Shown here piece after piece: positions 31,869 to 44,294 of a stretch of DNA of 46,635 nt. The stretch covers positions 300,533 through 347,167 of the forward strand of contig MU130497.1 in assembly GCA_015039465.1 (NCBI GenBank), written 5' to 3'. Numbering within the stretch: the stretch's first letter is position 1; each line of letters opens with the position of its first letter. The position numbers and the translations under genes are program-made. A model generated the notes under the pieces. That model was not told where the DNA came from. It searched no databases and was given only the letters and a program-made list of their open reading frames with translations. Origin of the DNA: Phlegmacium glaucopus (Eukaryota > Basidiomycota > Agaricomycetes > Agaricales > Cortinariaceae).

Positions 31869-33152
31869 CTACATGTATTCCTCCGACATCTTCTGCTCAA
31901 ATAATATGAGCTCTTCCGCAATTTTTTCGAGTACATTACCCTTGACTGTCATTTTCCGCCATTCCTTAACCCGCTTGGTCCAAAATACACGATCTGCCTT
32001 CCCTTCCTCCGCCGCGTACCAACATGCAGCTAACCCTGCATATATTGCGCCGACAGTGTCTGCATCGTCCCCAAGGTTAATAGCCATGAGTGCTCCCTCC
32101 TCGAATGTTCTGGTGGTGAAGAAACAGTAAAGAGCAGCGACGACGCTGTGTACAACGAAGCCGGTGGAGGGGATTAGATCTTCTGCTGGAATGCTGTATG
32201 GAAATTTGCTCTCCTTTGGCAATCCAACGGGCCCTTGAGTCTCAGGAATAAGGCGTAGAAGCGGATGGTGTTTGAAGTAATATTGCTCGAGATCGACTCT
32301 CGACTCTGGCCGAGACGGTGATCCAAAAGGTAGGCTTAGCGCCTGGCGAAGCTTTGTGCTGGTGTAAGGAAAGGAGGAGATAAATTCGAGGAGTGATAAT
32401 TTAGAAAAAACATTTTCTGGATTGCCATCCCTCGGCTCTGTTGTCGCCTCGATGATGCGTGTGATGGCACACGCCCACATTTCGCAAGATTCTATACACA
32501 TGACACTGGGATGAGTTGTTTGACTACTCCGCCTGGCGTACATTTTTGCTTGGCTTTCATCGCGCCAATATACCAAGCCTATGGGAAGAATGCGCATCAG
32601 ACTCCCATTTCCGGAGCAGTGTTCACCGCCCAAATCACTACGAATTCGAAGAAGCGCCTCTTCGGGACTATACCGGGTGAATAGCTCCAACGCACGTTTG
32701 ATGGTGGCACCGATGTCGAAGCAATTATCAGTGGCTGAGAGGAAACCGTCTTTATACCAACGTTGGTATTGTGCCAGTTGATGAACCTCGTCGAAACCGC
32801 CGGTCACTGTGGATTTAGGCGTCTCTTTGAAGGTGGAAAGTGAATGAGCCAAACAAAGCATCATGGATGTGTCGTCAGTCCAGACGCCAGGTGGAAGCCT
32901 AAAATTTTCATTGGGTAACATGGTGGTGACAAATGGGAAGGATGCCCGTCTCTGAAATTCCTGTGGGGCGCCAAGAGCATCGATCCAAGCGGTAGCAGCA
33001 ATGGAAAGGCGGATTTTTGTCTCGATGGAAGCAAGTGTAGGTAACTGTGTATGGAGAGAATTTGATTCCGATATCGGGGAGGGTGGAACGTTCCCCGTAC
33101 CTGGACGTCGGTCGGTCCCCGCCTTCTTGCCTTTTGGTATCCAGAAGGGCAT
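31869..33152 (-). CDS. ADP-ribosylglycohydrolase (DraG/ARH family)
   Basis: A single minus-strand exon of 427 residues. Hallmarks of the family are present: GALGDALG-like IDALGAPQEF near residue 60, the metal-binding WTDDTSMMLCLAHSL, GGEHCSGNGSLMRILPIGL, THPSVMCIESCEMWA and NLGDDADTVGAIYAGLAACWY. The paired TDDT and GDDADT motifs supply the acidic residues that hold two Mg2+ ions. The enzyme removes ADP-ribose from proteins or hydrolyses related substrates; the exact substrate cannot be told. The length and intact motifs suggest a working gene. The N-terminal 40 residues are poorly ordered, with KGKKAG at the start. Confidence 0.9.
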   Translation of the reverse strand: MPFWIPKGKKAGTDRRPGTGNVPPSPISESNSLHTQLPTLASIETKIRLSIAATAWIDALGAPQEFQRRASFPFVTTMLPNENFRLPPGVWTDDTSMMLCLAHSLSTFKETPKSTVTGGFDEVHQLAQYQRWYKDGFLSATDNCFDIGATIKRALELFTRYSPEEALLRIRSDLGGEHCSGNGSLMRILPIGLVYWRDESQAKMYARRSSQTTHPSVMCIESCEMWACAITRIIEATTEPRDGNPENVFSKLSLLEFISSFPYTSTKLRQALSLPFGSPSRPESRVDLEQYYFKHHPLLRLIPETQGPVGLPKESKFPYSIPAEDLIPSTGFVVHSVVAALYCFFTTRTFEEGALMAINLGDDADTVGAIYAGLAACWYAAEEGKADRVFWTKRVKEWRKMTVKGNVLEKIAEELILFEQKMSEEYM

Positions 33153-35919
33153 GGTCAGAGGTTGTAACGGGATGACAAGGGGGGGGGAGGAGGTGAGTGC
33201 AAGGAAAAACTGTGGCGACAGCCGTACCTATGTATTGAGCTGGATAGTCAAAATGTTAGTAACTAGTTTGAGGATATAAGTAATATATACCGTACAGCAT
33301 CTTTTACATAATGGTCCAAAGGAATCGATTGGAAATAATTCGACAGTTGCCACGATCTCTCCAATTGAGTGTAGTAAGAGACATCGATCTTGGTCCTTGG
33401 TCCAACCATCCCACATGTACATAAGCCCTTTCGTTGGATCTCCGCAAATGTGCATTGTCTATATCACCGCCGACCAATATGCCGTCAGGGTTAACGTATC
33501 CCAATACAAATCGGTCGGATCCCATGGTAATAAGTGGGATGTACTCCCTCCAAATATTATCAATGAATAACGATGTAGGGCTACCTATTCAATGTTATCA
33601 ATTTCTTTGCAGATACACGACTACTGGGGATATCTGATTTGGGAGCGGACTATCTCCGAACTTACAATCACGTAATTTTATCCACGTATGGTTACGGACA
33701 AGCCGAGGTTTCTTCCCACGATTTTTTAAGGTTTTTTTGGTAAAATTTATCAGCCAGCCCTGCTCGTTTTCACCATTGCACGACACATAACCCCCTAAAG
33801 TTCGGACTAGCGGCGCAAAGCACGTGACAATTATGACAAGTGTTCTTTGTCTATGGGGATAGGAAGATGTTTCTGGCAAAATTTTCCTTTTTTGTGAATT
33901 TTATTATGGTTAATCAGTCCCACTTATGAGGATCAGGTGCAGCCAGAGTCAGTTGATTCCAGTAGGGGACCAAAGTTGAGTTGGCTAATTTTGAATATTT
34001 TTTGATCCGGATGTACGAGCCGAGCCGGCTTCCAAAATCCGGTCACTGCATATGGTACGTACTACGTGCTTGTTCGTCCCCAACTGTACCCCCTTCGGCA
34101 TGTCTTTGATTTAATAAAATAATTTCTTTGATGTTTAAGACATCTACCACATAGAAATGCGTGCCTGTAATCCTAATTTCGACTGACATGACCTTGATGA
34201 TTTATAGTGTACTTGGGTTTGTCACGGTCGTGACGAACTCCCTGACAACCACTATTTGCAATACACGGAAAACAGCACGGGTATCAGCGAGTTATCATGA
34301 TAGCGCCTTTCGGAAACAAAATAGTTGATGACGTTGTATGTAGCACCTCGGCGACTCTCGCTGAGTTCAGTCAGCTTCGGAACTAAACCAGACTGAATCC
34401 ATCGATTGTGTAGGCTTGTATGGGTCACATGGCGCAGTACCACTTCTGATCCCGTGGCAGCAATCTCCCCAATACTGACAATTCCATTTCAATTATCTGA
34501 CCAAGTATGTGTAGTAAAGATTATCGTGCAAATAGCTCCGGGACGCGCTATGCGGGGCCGGAATTCATGAATACAAAGAGTCGCCCAAAAAAAGACGCCC
34601 CACCGTGAAGTTTGTACTTACATAGAGAGACATAGAGCCTTATTTTGTATATCTTACGTTCCATTGAGCTCAAGCTAATATTTCGCCTCCGTAAACATAT
34701 AGATAGCGCCATGAGGACATGCATGCATGAGCCGTTATCAGCCAGATGCCAAGCGGCTGAGTTGGAACGATGACATGCAGGTGAATTTGTTGAGATCTAC
34801 TCGGACACGCAATTAGTACCGGAGAATACTGCTTGAAGTGAGATTCGGAGCGCACCGAACATCGAATGAGGCAAAACGAACTTGGACTGTCCGTGCCGGC
34901 AATTGAGGAACGATGAGTCGCCGGAAAGTTTCTTTCCGCGTCCTGAAATCCGTTCACAGGCAAGACCTCAAAAGTCTTACAAGCTTTTGTAAGAAGTGAT
35001 AAAAATGACCTGATCACTGCTGCAGAGCGCTGATCAGTAGGTCGATTAATGGTAAATTCACACCGTTAAAAGAAGGTTTGACATTGATCAGACAAAGAAT
35101 AGATCTGAGCTCGCAGATCTCGATTGGTTTCCATATTGTAACAACAATGAGTGGCAGACGAGACCAGATGTCTCGTTAGTGCGGCAGGGGTCAGAGATTG
35201 GCAGAGAACACGAGTCCGATGACGGCAGGGAATATGTAACGCGAAATCAAGTGATAATAAGGATCCACACGAACACCTAACAGAGAGAAAAAAAACTAAA
35301 ATCAGCTTCAATGCCTCTAAAGTCGGAATAGATTGAGATCAGTATAACTAGGATTATGAAATAATACATTGCGCAACACTTTTTCTTCAAAAGTGGCGTT
35401 CATGTAAAGAAAGAAAGTCTCATCTCATGAAAAAGAAATGATATAAAAACCCACCTTTCTGAATGCTTCTGCCAAGACCAGAAGCCAACGTGTATGATGG
35501 TATAAACCAGGGCACATTCAAACGACGTCTGACTCTGAGAACAAGATAGGTTGACATCGTGGCAATCATAGTCAGCAGGGCATCCATTCACAAGCTAGTG
35601 GATCTGTGAAGAATGATATCAAAGAGAAGCAAGCCATGAGAGTTTCAAGCCCAGCTTGCAGTTGAAAGTGGTGGTCAACGCATGAAGCAAAAAGCGAAAA
35701 GCAAACCTACGTGTACATATTGATGTTTGTTTGGTATCTAATTGCGCATCAGAATGCGGCCGAGTAGTGACCTGAGCTTGAAAAAAGAACTTTTATATTG
35801 ATAGCATATATACACAAGTAGTGCCGCTTAGTACTATTTATCATGACCTGTTTAGCTTTCAGAAGTACTCTCATAAGTGGTGATCTATAGGCCGAAAGAA
35901 TTCTCCGAATCTCATGACT
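33153..35919. other. Intergenic region, no gene supported
   Basis: 2.8 kb without a gene I can defend. Two overlapping minus-strand frames at 33228-33525 have protein-like composition (for example GSDRFVLGYVNPDGILVGGD and LMYMWDGWTKDQDRC) and might be one frameshifted exon. No tRNA or 5S gene was recognised by eye. Confidence 0.35.
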
Positions 35920-36144
35920 TTACTTCTTGGGAGGCACGACTTTGCTAGCCTTGGTGGTGGCTTTGGGATCGGGTGTCGCTTTAGTAGCAACGGCAGGAGC
36001 TGGCGTCTTCTTGACGGCGGGCGTGGTCTTGGTCTACATAGAAGAAATATGGTGCTGATGAGCGTGGCATAGACAGCGTGCGGAGCAATCACTACGCGCC
36101 TGGCCAGCGACTTTGGAAGAGGCAGATGGATTCTTGGCTGGCAT
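35920..36144 (-). CDS. Possible small Lys/Ala/Pro-rich protein
   Basis: ATG at 36144 gives MPAKNPSASSK. After an intron ending TATGTAG (36034), the frame reads TKTTPAVKKTPAPAVATKATPDPK and ends KVVPPKK at 35920. The donor is either GTCGCT at 36111 or a GC-AG donor at 36099; both keep phase 0, giving 48 or 52 residues. A likely 5' UTR intron (GTATATTGG to TATACAG, about 36155-36219) supports transcription. The composition resembles small histone-tail-like or ribosome-associated proteins, but no family is recognised. Confidence 0.4.
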
Positions 36145-37387
36145 GATGAATGCTGTATACAAGGCCAACACGACAGGTAAGCCAACAATTTGTGCGATAT
36201 TGGATGAGCCAATATACCTTTCTTGAGGTTATTCAACTGGAGAAAGGCAGTGATAAGAACGCGAGTTTGAGGCTTCGAGTTAGTAGGCTGACGATTCTAT
36301 GTCGTCCAATGTGTGCTTTTATACCTTTGAGCCCCCCCAACATCGTCAAATGATATCATCCAATCTACCAACGACGTAAAGACTGCGGCGATTTCGCCAT
36401 AAGTTATCGCGACAGCATGAGAGATGGACGATAACGGTGTAGGCGGATATGAACAGGTAAACGTGCATTCTAAATGAGAAGAAAGCTCCTATTGGTCGAA
36501 TCCCCGTTATCAATGAAGTTAAGGGGGAGAACCCAGCCGTAATCTGGTCATAAAACCATGGCCATAAGATCCGCTCTATCACAGAAATAGAAAAGGCCAG
36601 AGAAGAGACATGAAAGATAAGTATTCGGAATTGTCTTACCGCCAACATGACCACAGCCCCTGCGAGACTAGTAGGGCCTTATTGAATGCAATGTGCAGAG
36701 ATTGAGGCGATCTTCCCTTTCCAGCGTAGTGTTATCGATGAATGGTACCTATCTTCATTCTGGAAGATGCGGTAGGAAACTTGTGTTAAGATTCATTTGC
36801 TGCAGGATGGGCACGCGGCAGTTGTGTGGTTGGGATTAGAGTTAGGAAGAGTCGGGGATCGGGAATCCCGCCGATTTGCTTGGACTTGATTGTCTTTGCT
36901 TACATTTGAAGCTTATGAGCGTTTACAATTACATAAGCCCGCCCATTGATTCAATATTCAACTCATTGAAGCCACTTAGAGATGCTTGACCCCCTGACTC
37001 CCAAACAATTTACACTATTCGTTGTATTCTGGTTTGATGTTGTGGACAGGCTATCACCGGAGGACAATAGGCGTACCAGCCCATCATCGTGGCACCTCAC
37101 GTGCTCGAGACAATGGTATTTTCAAATTTGAGCCACCGAATTTCCTATATAATCTATATGAAAGGCGGCGCAACATCACTTGGTCACTTGCTCTTGATTC
37201 CCACTGACCTGGTCGACTTGAAGTGGCACCTTCTGGTCTGCGTTCGCGGCTTTGTACCCTGATTGACGCTTTAGTTTTCCATTTGATCTACCTATGCAGG
37301 TTGGGATGTCAGCAATTGCGTCTTCAAATTAATTGGCTCATTGCGGTTTATTAGGCAAAGACAGCTCTAGAACGACGGAACAACGGA
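36145..37387. other. Intergenic region with an unassigned hydrophobic frame
   Basis: A minus-strand frame at 36654-36346 encodes hydrophobic stretches (ERILWPWFYDQI and FFSFRMHVYLFISAYTVIVHLS). A GTAAGA donor near 36636 and CTGTGATAG acceptor near 36577 would splice it differently. Too little is seen to call a gene. The true 5' end of the next gene may lie near 37200-37355. Confidence 0.3.
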
Positions 37388-38832
37388 GTGGAAGCCCGCT
37401 TCTATCATTGTGTCGATAGCCTAGTACTGCGGAAAGGCCAAAAGACTTCTTCATTCTTTGGTCTGCCATATTCATATAGCGAGGAAGAAGACATTATATT
37501 GGAAGGCCGAGTGACTCCTCCATTGCTTGATTTGTATTCATGTAGCAAAGAAGACCTTGAAGACATTATATTTGAAGGCCGAGTGGCTCCTGCATTCCTT
37601 GGTTCGTACTCTTCTAGCGAGGAAGAAGCCTTTGAAGACACACTAGAAAGCCGAGTGGCTCCTCCACTCCCTGGTTTGTACTCATCTAGCGAGGAAGAAG
37701 CCTTCAAAGACATTATATTACCAAGCCGAGTGGCTCCTCCACTCCCTGGTTTGTACTCATCTAGCGAGGAAGAAGCAATTGAAGACATTATATTGGAAGG
37801 CCGAGTGACACCTCCATTGCGTTTATTTGATCATTTGAACTCACATACTTATGAAAAGTTGCTCGAACAAAATTTACAGTTGTTTGAAGAGCTCGATCAA
37901 GAACCTTCGAGTTCTTCTCGCGCACACGAAGATGTCCCTGAAGATTTGGGCTTGTTGGATTCTCCCAAAGGTAACCGGTTATACTCTCTTCGGATACTGC
38001 AGTTCTCATTAAACTATCCAGTAATGGATTCTATCATGCCGGAACCAACTTGCTTGACAAGTGTTATACAAGCGATGGTGATTCATCCATCTTCTAAGAA
38101 GGTACCTAAGAAGAGGAGAAGGAAGCCATGGGGTCGCCGGCCTAGAAAGAAGGCAATCATGGTGAGTGATGATGAAAATAACGATGAAGTTAAACCCGAG
38201 GTGGAAGACCCCCCGGATGGAATGGTTGGCCGCAGTGCCTTTCAGGAGTCCTGCCACCCGGAACAACCCGTAGGAACGCCAACTAGTCCTCGAGTCCTCC
38301 CTGCAGCCCCGATTACTGCGTCGGAGGTTTCATCTTTTGCTGAACATCTCGGTCAGTACAACGAGTCCCATTCTTTATTCTTCCATAGTAATTTACAAGG
38401 CATTTATAGCACGCTGCGCGGTTGATTGGGATTACCCTAGAGTTCTTTCCCCAAGGGGAGGTTACGAATCCGATCCTTTTTCTCAGAAAATGACGCCACC
38501 TCAAGCCGGAGAAACGTTTACACCGCCAGTTTCAGGTATGTAAATCTGAATCTATCCCAACCTCCAATCATCGCAGCTGACTATTGGATCCATCATCCAC
38601 TGTATCAGCCCAACCCCTTTCACCGCTTGCGTTGGAACAGAGCCCTACACCTACTCGTAGTACTTCCAATAGGGTTTCACGGAAAAGGAGACATGCAAGT
38701 TCCGATCTTTCAGCCGGCTCTGAAAGGCCCCAAGCGCCCCAAACTTCTGCTGGTCGAAGTGTAGGGCCTGAAAATGTCGAACCTACCACAAAGCCTGCTC
38801 GGCGTCGGAAACGGAGGCGATTATTTAGATGA
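37388..38832 (+). CDS. Unrecognised nuclear-type protein with acidic 24-25 aa repeats
   Basis: Exons (37355 or 37388)-38351, 38410-38535 and 38609-38832 join in phase (introns 58 and 73 bp) with a stop at 38830-38832. The first codon given is GTG, not a true start; the frame is open back to 37355, directly after a TTATTAG that could be an acceptor, so a 5' exon is missing. Residues about 40-140 hold four tandem units of the type RVAPPLPGLYSSSEEEAFED with partial ends. Next come basic clusters KKVPKKRRRKPWGRRPRKK (nuclear signal, AT-hook-like core), SDDENNDE acidic serine sites, VSRKRRHASSD and a C-terminal ARRRKRRRLFR. It looks nuclear and perhaps DNA-binding. No family recognised. Confidence 0.65.
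37500..37820 (+). repeat. Coding tandem repeat of about 72-75 bp, four units
   Basis: Units share GGCCGAGTGGCTCCT, CTCCCTGGTTTGTACTCAT and TCTAGCGAGGAAGAAGCC. The two middle copies are nearly identical over 70 bp, showing recent duplication; the outer ones are more diverged. Confidence 0.8.
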
Positions 38833-41228
38833 AATTTCTTTGTTTATCTATTGTAGTATATATTGTGGCTATCCTGAGTACAGGATTTAATAACGCACTG
38901 CTTTTGTGAATGGTTGTCGGTGATCAATTGACCATTGAGTCAGAGAAAAATTCAAATAGTGTGAAGGCAGAAAGCTAGGCAGAAGCAATTGAGAAGGGCT
39001 TCGCAGATCTCTAACGAGCAGATCCAGTCGTTATTTCCGTACACAAGCCATTGGAAATTTTCTCCGAGTCGGAGCCTCCTATCGAAGGACATGTGCATGT
39101 CTCGATCATCGACCGTGAAAGAAACTGATCAGGGGAGGCAGGAGGACGATCTAAGGTCAGTACGTTTCTCCTCCTGTTCCAATTTAAAAGTTCTCTCCTG
39201 ATGTTCTGCAGATTGTGAGGATTTTGCCGGAATGCAAAGTCCGAGTCAGAGTCGGCCAAATCCAAGGAATGTGACTATCCAGGACTATCCATGATGGTCG
39301 TTACAAACCTTATTCTTATGATAGAGACAACAGCGCCTCCAATCCAAAAGTTCCGCCGCTTCCTCGACGATTTATCAAGCACTGTGCCTGTGAATCCGCG
39401 AACTATCAAGGCGACCATTGCGAACGTGCGCCGTGTCGGCAATTGAGGTAGTGAGTATGTCAATCTAAAAAGGGAACTGTAATTTTTATTTTTATTTTCT
39501 AGTCGCCATTCTCTCCGTCTAGCTGGTGCCTCGTTGTTATCAACATCTCCTATCTACATCTCCTTCTGCCATCTCTATCCAACGACATCAACGCACCTAC
39601 GCCTCCGAAAACAAAACGGGAAGAATATGCTAAAACCGAAGAAGCTATGCGTGTAGCTGTGGATTGGTCCAGGAAAGAATGTGCTGCTTCGGAAGCACGA
39701 GCACTTGGACGCGTCACCCTTGCTATCTCCTGCGCACTGAGTGAAAGTCCCTGGAACCGCAAAAGGTTTCCAGTTGGAAGCACTGGCGACTATTGGTTAT
39801 TTAGCAGAATCTCAAACATATCGAGGCTGCGCTATACGAGTCTGGTATCCCAGGTACCGCAACAACCGAACCACCAAAGTCCCCATTTCAAAGTGCGCAA
39901 TTTGAATCAAAACAAAAGACATTACCGTTGATTATTTTTAAAAAATCCGTTTATTTTTCAGGGCAACTGTAGAGGCAAGAACAAGGGTTGTATGCAACTG
40001 CCAAACGCAAAGGTGAAGAAATTCGCGTACAAATCCGTACCAAACATTCAGCTAGTTTGAAACGTGGCATATATGAGAAACACTCCATCGAGTTGGAAGA
40101 GGTATATTTCATATCCTATTCGCAACAAAACTTGACCGTAATGGCCAGCAACTATAGGACAAGTAAGAATATATGGCACGTAGAACTGGGAATTAAGCAA
40201 GCATAGAACGTAGAGCAAGGCGAACGGTTCTAGCTTCAACATTAGGCCAATCTGAATGGCGTTGAGCACACAGCCTCGGCGGTCGAGACCAAAGATACTC
40301 CCTGAACAAGGAAGGAGCCAATAATCATTCACAATTTCGCAGGGCTAAGTGGAATATGCCAACGCCTGCTGCCAATCTTCTTCCGGAACGTTCTCCCAGG
40401 CTTCCTATCAGTAAGTTTGCTAATATGACAGGTAAATGAGCAAACGGTGGAGATAATAGAACATCAAGTTTCCAAATCTTGCCTTCTTGCATCGTCAAGA
40501 TATGATCTTCAAGCGATAACGACACGCTGCCCGTCAGTTGCCATCATAATATAGACCTGCCAATGAATATCGGTAAGGGTTGATATAATATACGTTGATA
40601 CATACTTATGTTGCGCATAAATGGCCATTCGACATTGGTTAGTCTAACTCGACAGTGAGATTCAGTTTGGGAGGATGGCCAAACGTAAAAGTTCGCTTCA
40701 ACCCGCGAGAGATGAAGGTCACTTAATGCCTCCAGGTACATGAACTTGGGCGACACTGAGACGGATCCTTTACGAGAATATTTCGCGAGTGAGAATATTC
40801 GGAAGGAGACGACCGAAAAGGTGAAAGAAGTCTGAGAAGGCGCAGTTGTGAGAGCGACGAAAGAAGCAAAATTGAGTTAGTTAATTAGGAGACAGAGAAA
40901 AATAGGTACGTAAATCGCCATAACCTGAGGGGTACCCTATCAGTTCGTTCCTAGCGCTCAAAAGACACGGACGAGCTATTATGTACTATCCCTGAATTGT
41001 CAACTCACATTGTCAAGCTCAAACCCAGACAATGGAAGGTTTATTCTAATTAGTTATAAGCCAGAGCCGGTGACAAACCTTAAATACATACAGGTCCTAT
41101 CAGATGCGTCCTGCGGTCTGCCGGCAGGAGATACATACATGACTTCCCTGTGAAAGCCTGCTTGTAGACAGTTTATGTAATCGAGGGCATCTTCATCACT
41201 CACCACAACTCACTGTTAAATCAACGAT
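38833..41228. other. Region with decayed coding pieces
   Basis: Plus-strand pieces such as IQKFRRFLDDLSSTVPVNP (39330-39400), EEAMRVAVDWSRKECAASEARALG (39636-39710) and YATAKRKGEEIRVQIRTKH (39995-40050) look protein-like, the middle one TPR-like. On the minus strand 40756-40600 reads SDLHLSRVEANFYVWPSSQ. Stops and frame changes separate them and I could not build a consistent gene. Confidence 0.3.
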
Positions 41229-44200
41229 ATGAAGCGCATTTTCAAGAATATTGTCAAGTCTAAGAAATCAAAATATTCATCTCTGACCATCAACGATGCT
41301 CTGGGTTCAATCCCTGAACCAGCAACTTCGACATCGACCATCAAAAAAGGCACCGCTGATCCTTTCCTATCCGTTCCCACTAGAGCTGCGGCTGCAAGCG
41401 CGCAAGTTACTCAAGTCGCTGGCGTTACTGTGAGCGTTCAACTTCGTCCATCGCATCCTTACGTATCTAACTATCATCATCGATGAGGCCGCCCATGACC
41501 TAGTCTCTACCTCGGTTTCCGCTTTAGCGATCAATGAACAAGATGTAAGCATTCCAGTCGCTAGCGTTACTGTGAGCGTTCAACTTCTCCCATCGCATCC
41601 TAAGCTCCTTGGGCATTTAACCATCATCGATCAGGCCGCCCATAACCTAGTCTCTACTTCGTTTTCCGCTTTGGCAACCAATGATCTTGCTCCTGTAAGC
41701 ATTCCGGCCGCTGGTGTTCATGTGATTGTTTAACTTAGTCCATCATATCCATCATTACTAAATCATCCTCGTCGATCAGAGTGCCCATGAACTCCAAGTC
41801 TCCGCTTCGGTTTCCGCTGTGGCTATCCCTCCTGTAGCCCATCCGGAAGGACCTTCTGATGCCACAATGCAAGCCAACTTGGGGTCCACTGAATTGGAAC
41901 AAAATCCCTCGGTAAATTCCTTACACAACGTGTTCTTGGCTTTCGCTGATGATCAGCAGGCTCAACAACCTGTCTCGGGTCTGTTTCCGAATGCCCAGAA
42001 TGTTCTGATCGCTGGCAGCACTTTTGTAAGTCTTTCGCTTAGGTCGTGTAAGTGATTTAGCAATGATTATACATATAGAACATTGTCAATATTCTCCCTG
42101 GTAATACTGGTGACAGGCAGATGAAGATCCCTGTAACTCAAAAACCCAACTCCAGTCCGATCTTTACTGGGCGGAAAGACGTACTTGATAAACTTAGGAA
42201 GATTTTCGTTCATCATACTATTAGTAGACTTATTTCAAGGCGTTCTTGTCTCCTCTGGGGACTGGGAGGGATTGGGAAGACCCAGATTTCTCTCAAGTTT
42301 ATAGAAGGAATGTCTGACAGGTAAGGGTTTTCACTTTGCCATTCACAACATTGGATTTATGTCTTGTTAGTTTTTCACATGTATTCTGGGTTGATGCCTC
42401 CTCTCAGGAGAGCATTGAAATGTCTCTCAAAGGCATATCTAGCCTTCCTGCTGCACAAGATTCCCATGTTGATGGCTCAGTTGAGTCTGTCCTCCAGTGG
42501 ATATCTTCTCTCCAAGAAGAATGGTTGATTGTGTTTGATAATGCTGATGATCCTCCTCCAGAGGTGGTGGACAAGTTCATTCCTCCAGGTAACAGAGGTA
42601 ATATTCTGATTACTAGCAGAAACCAATCCATGGGAAGGATTGTATCATTTGAGAACAAAATTGGGATCTATGAAATGGAGGAGTCAGATGCTATAACTCT
42701 ACTTCTCAAAGCCAGCTGTTTGGATCCATTGCCTGAGCATCTAGAGGCTGGCAAAAAAATTGTAACTGAACTTGGCTGCATCCCTCTTGCTATTGATCAT
42801 GCGGGGGCCTATATTGAGGCTGGGAAATGTGATATTGATGAATATCTGAGGCAATTCTCTGTGCATCATCAGGCTCTTATGTCAGATGCTACATTCACAG
42901 GGGCATCAAAGTATAATAAAACAGTGTATGGGACTTGGGATCTTTCTTTTAAAGAAATAGAAAGGAGGGCTGGGGGACATTCTACTGCTGGAGATGCACA
43001 GGCAGCCCAGGCTGCAATCCTAATTCTTCAAATGTGCTTTCTATCATCATAGCAATATTTCTAAAGAGATATTCCAATCTGCTGCTGAGGAGGCCATGAA
43101 ATATGCTATTGACAGTGACATAGCTGAAAAGTTACCTCAAGCAGTCACTTTTCTGGATTATACTCTGCTTGGCTTGGACAATGATGGTCATTGGGATGAC
43201 TTCCTCTTTGGACAAGGGATTAGTGTCCTTCTCTCATTCTCATTGATGAAAAGAGGACAATTATCTAAAATGTTTTCTGTTCATCCTCTGGTGCACTACT
43301 GGAGTCAGGAGAGAATGTCAAGATCTGAGCAGCAAAGAATGTATGAGATGGGAGGCATAATCTTGTCCTGTGCAATTGCATGGAGATATGAAAGTCAGGA
43401 TTATGCACTGCGACGGTTGATTTTCCCACATATTAAGGCAAATGAGCTACATAGAAGGCAAATATGGTATACTGAGCAGTACTATGATGATAAATGGAGC
43501 AAATTTTCACTAGTGATGAGGGAGAATGGGGACTGGGACAATGCAGAGCAGCTGAGGCTTCAAGTTATGGATATGAGGAAGAAGCTGCTTGGCACAGAAC
43601 ATCCATACACCCTCACCAGTATGACAAATCTAGCCAGCACATACAGGGATCAGGGAAGGTGGAATGAGGCAGAGCAGCTGGAGGTTCAAGTTATGGACAT
43701 GAGGAAGAAGCTGCTTGGTGCAGAACATCCAAACACCCTGAACAGTATGGCAAATCTAGCAAGCACATATGGATATCAGGGAAGGTGGAATGAGGCAGAA
43801 CAGCTTCAGGTTCAAGTTATGGACATGAGCAAGAAGCTCCTTGGCACAGAACATACAGACACCCTCAACAGTATGGCAAATATAGCAAACACATACAGGG
43901 AGCAAGGAAGGTGGAATGAGGCAGAGCAACTCCAGGTTCAAGTTATGGACATGAGAAAGAAGCTGCTTGGTGCAGAACATCCAGACACCCTCACTAGTAT
44001 GGAAAATTTAGCAAGCACATACAGGTATCAGAGAAGGTGGGATGAGGCAGAGCATCTGGACATTCAAGGTATGGACATGAGGAAGAGGCTGCTTGGTGCA
44101 GAACATCCAGACACCCTCACCAGTATGTTCAAGTTCTGGACATGAGCAAGAAGCTGTTAGGCACAGAACATCCAGACACCCTCACCAGTATGGCAAATCT

Positions 44201-44294
44201 AGCAAACACATACAGTGATCAGGGAAGGTGGAATGAGGCAGAGAAGTTGGAGGTTGAAGTTGTAACTACAAGAAAGAGAATAGGAAAAGATTGA
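41229..44294 (+). pseudogene. NB-ARC-TPR NLR-like gene, copy 3, decayed
   Basis: Exons 41229-41429, 41488-41571, 41635-41721, 41780-42025, 42079-42320 and 42371-44294, so one more N-terminal module exon than copies 1 and 2. Walker A GLGGIGKT and Walker B WLIVFDNADD are intact. Near 43031 two bases are missing (ATATGTGC in copy 1, ATGTGC here), giving a stop at 43050-43052. Near 44127 a deletion inside the TPR array fuses CAGTATG to TTCAAGTTCTGGACATG and shifts frame again. The last unit then runs to TGA at 44292-44294. About four whole TPR units plus fragments remain. The opposite orientation and greater divergence suggest an older paralogue than the copy 1/2 pair. Confidence 0.82.
41430..41779 (+). 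repeat. Tandem exon-intron modules in NLR copy 3
   Basis: Three successive introns (58, 63 and 58 bp; GTGAGCGTTCAACTT start in two, GTGATTGTTTAACTT in the third, TCGATSAG ends) alternate with exons opening (A/S)AH(D/N/E)L. All exons have lengths divisible by three. The corresponding region of copies 1 and 2 has two introns. Confidence 0.8.

Noticed and set aside
34320..34440. Possible structured RNA (GC-rich, partly self-complementary)
   Set aside because: Does not fit a tRNA cloverleaf or basidiomycete 5S rRNA on reading.
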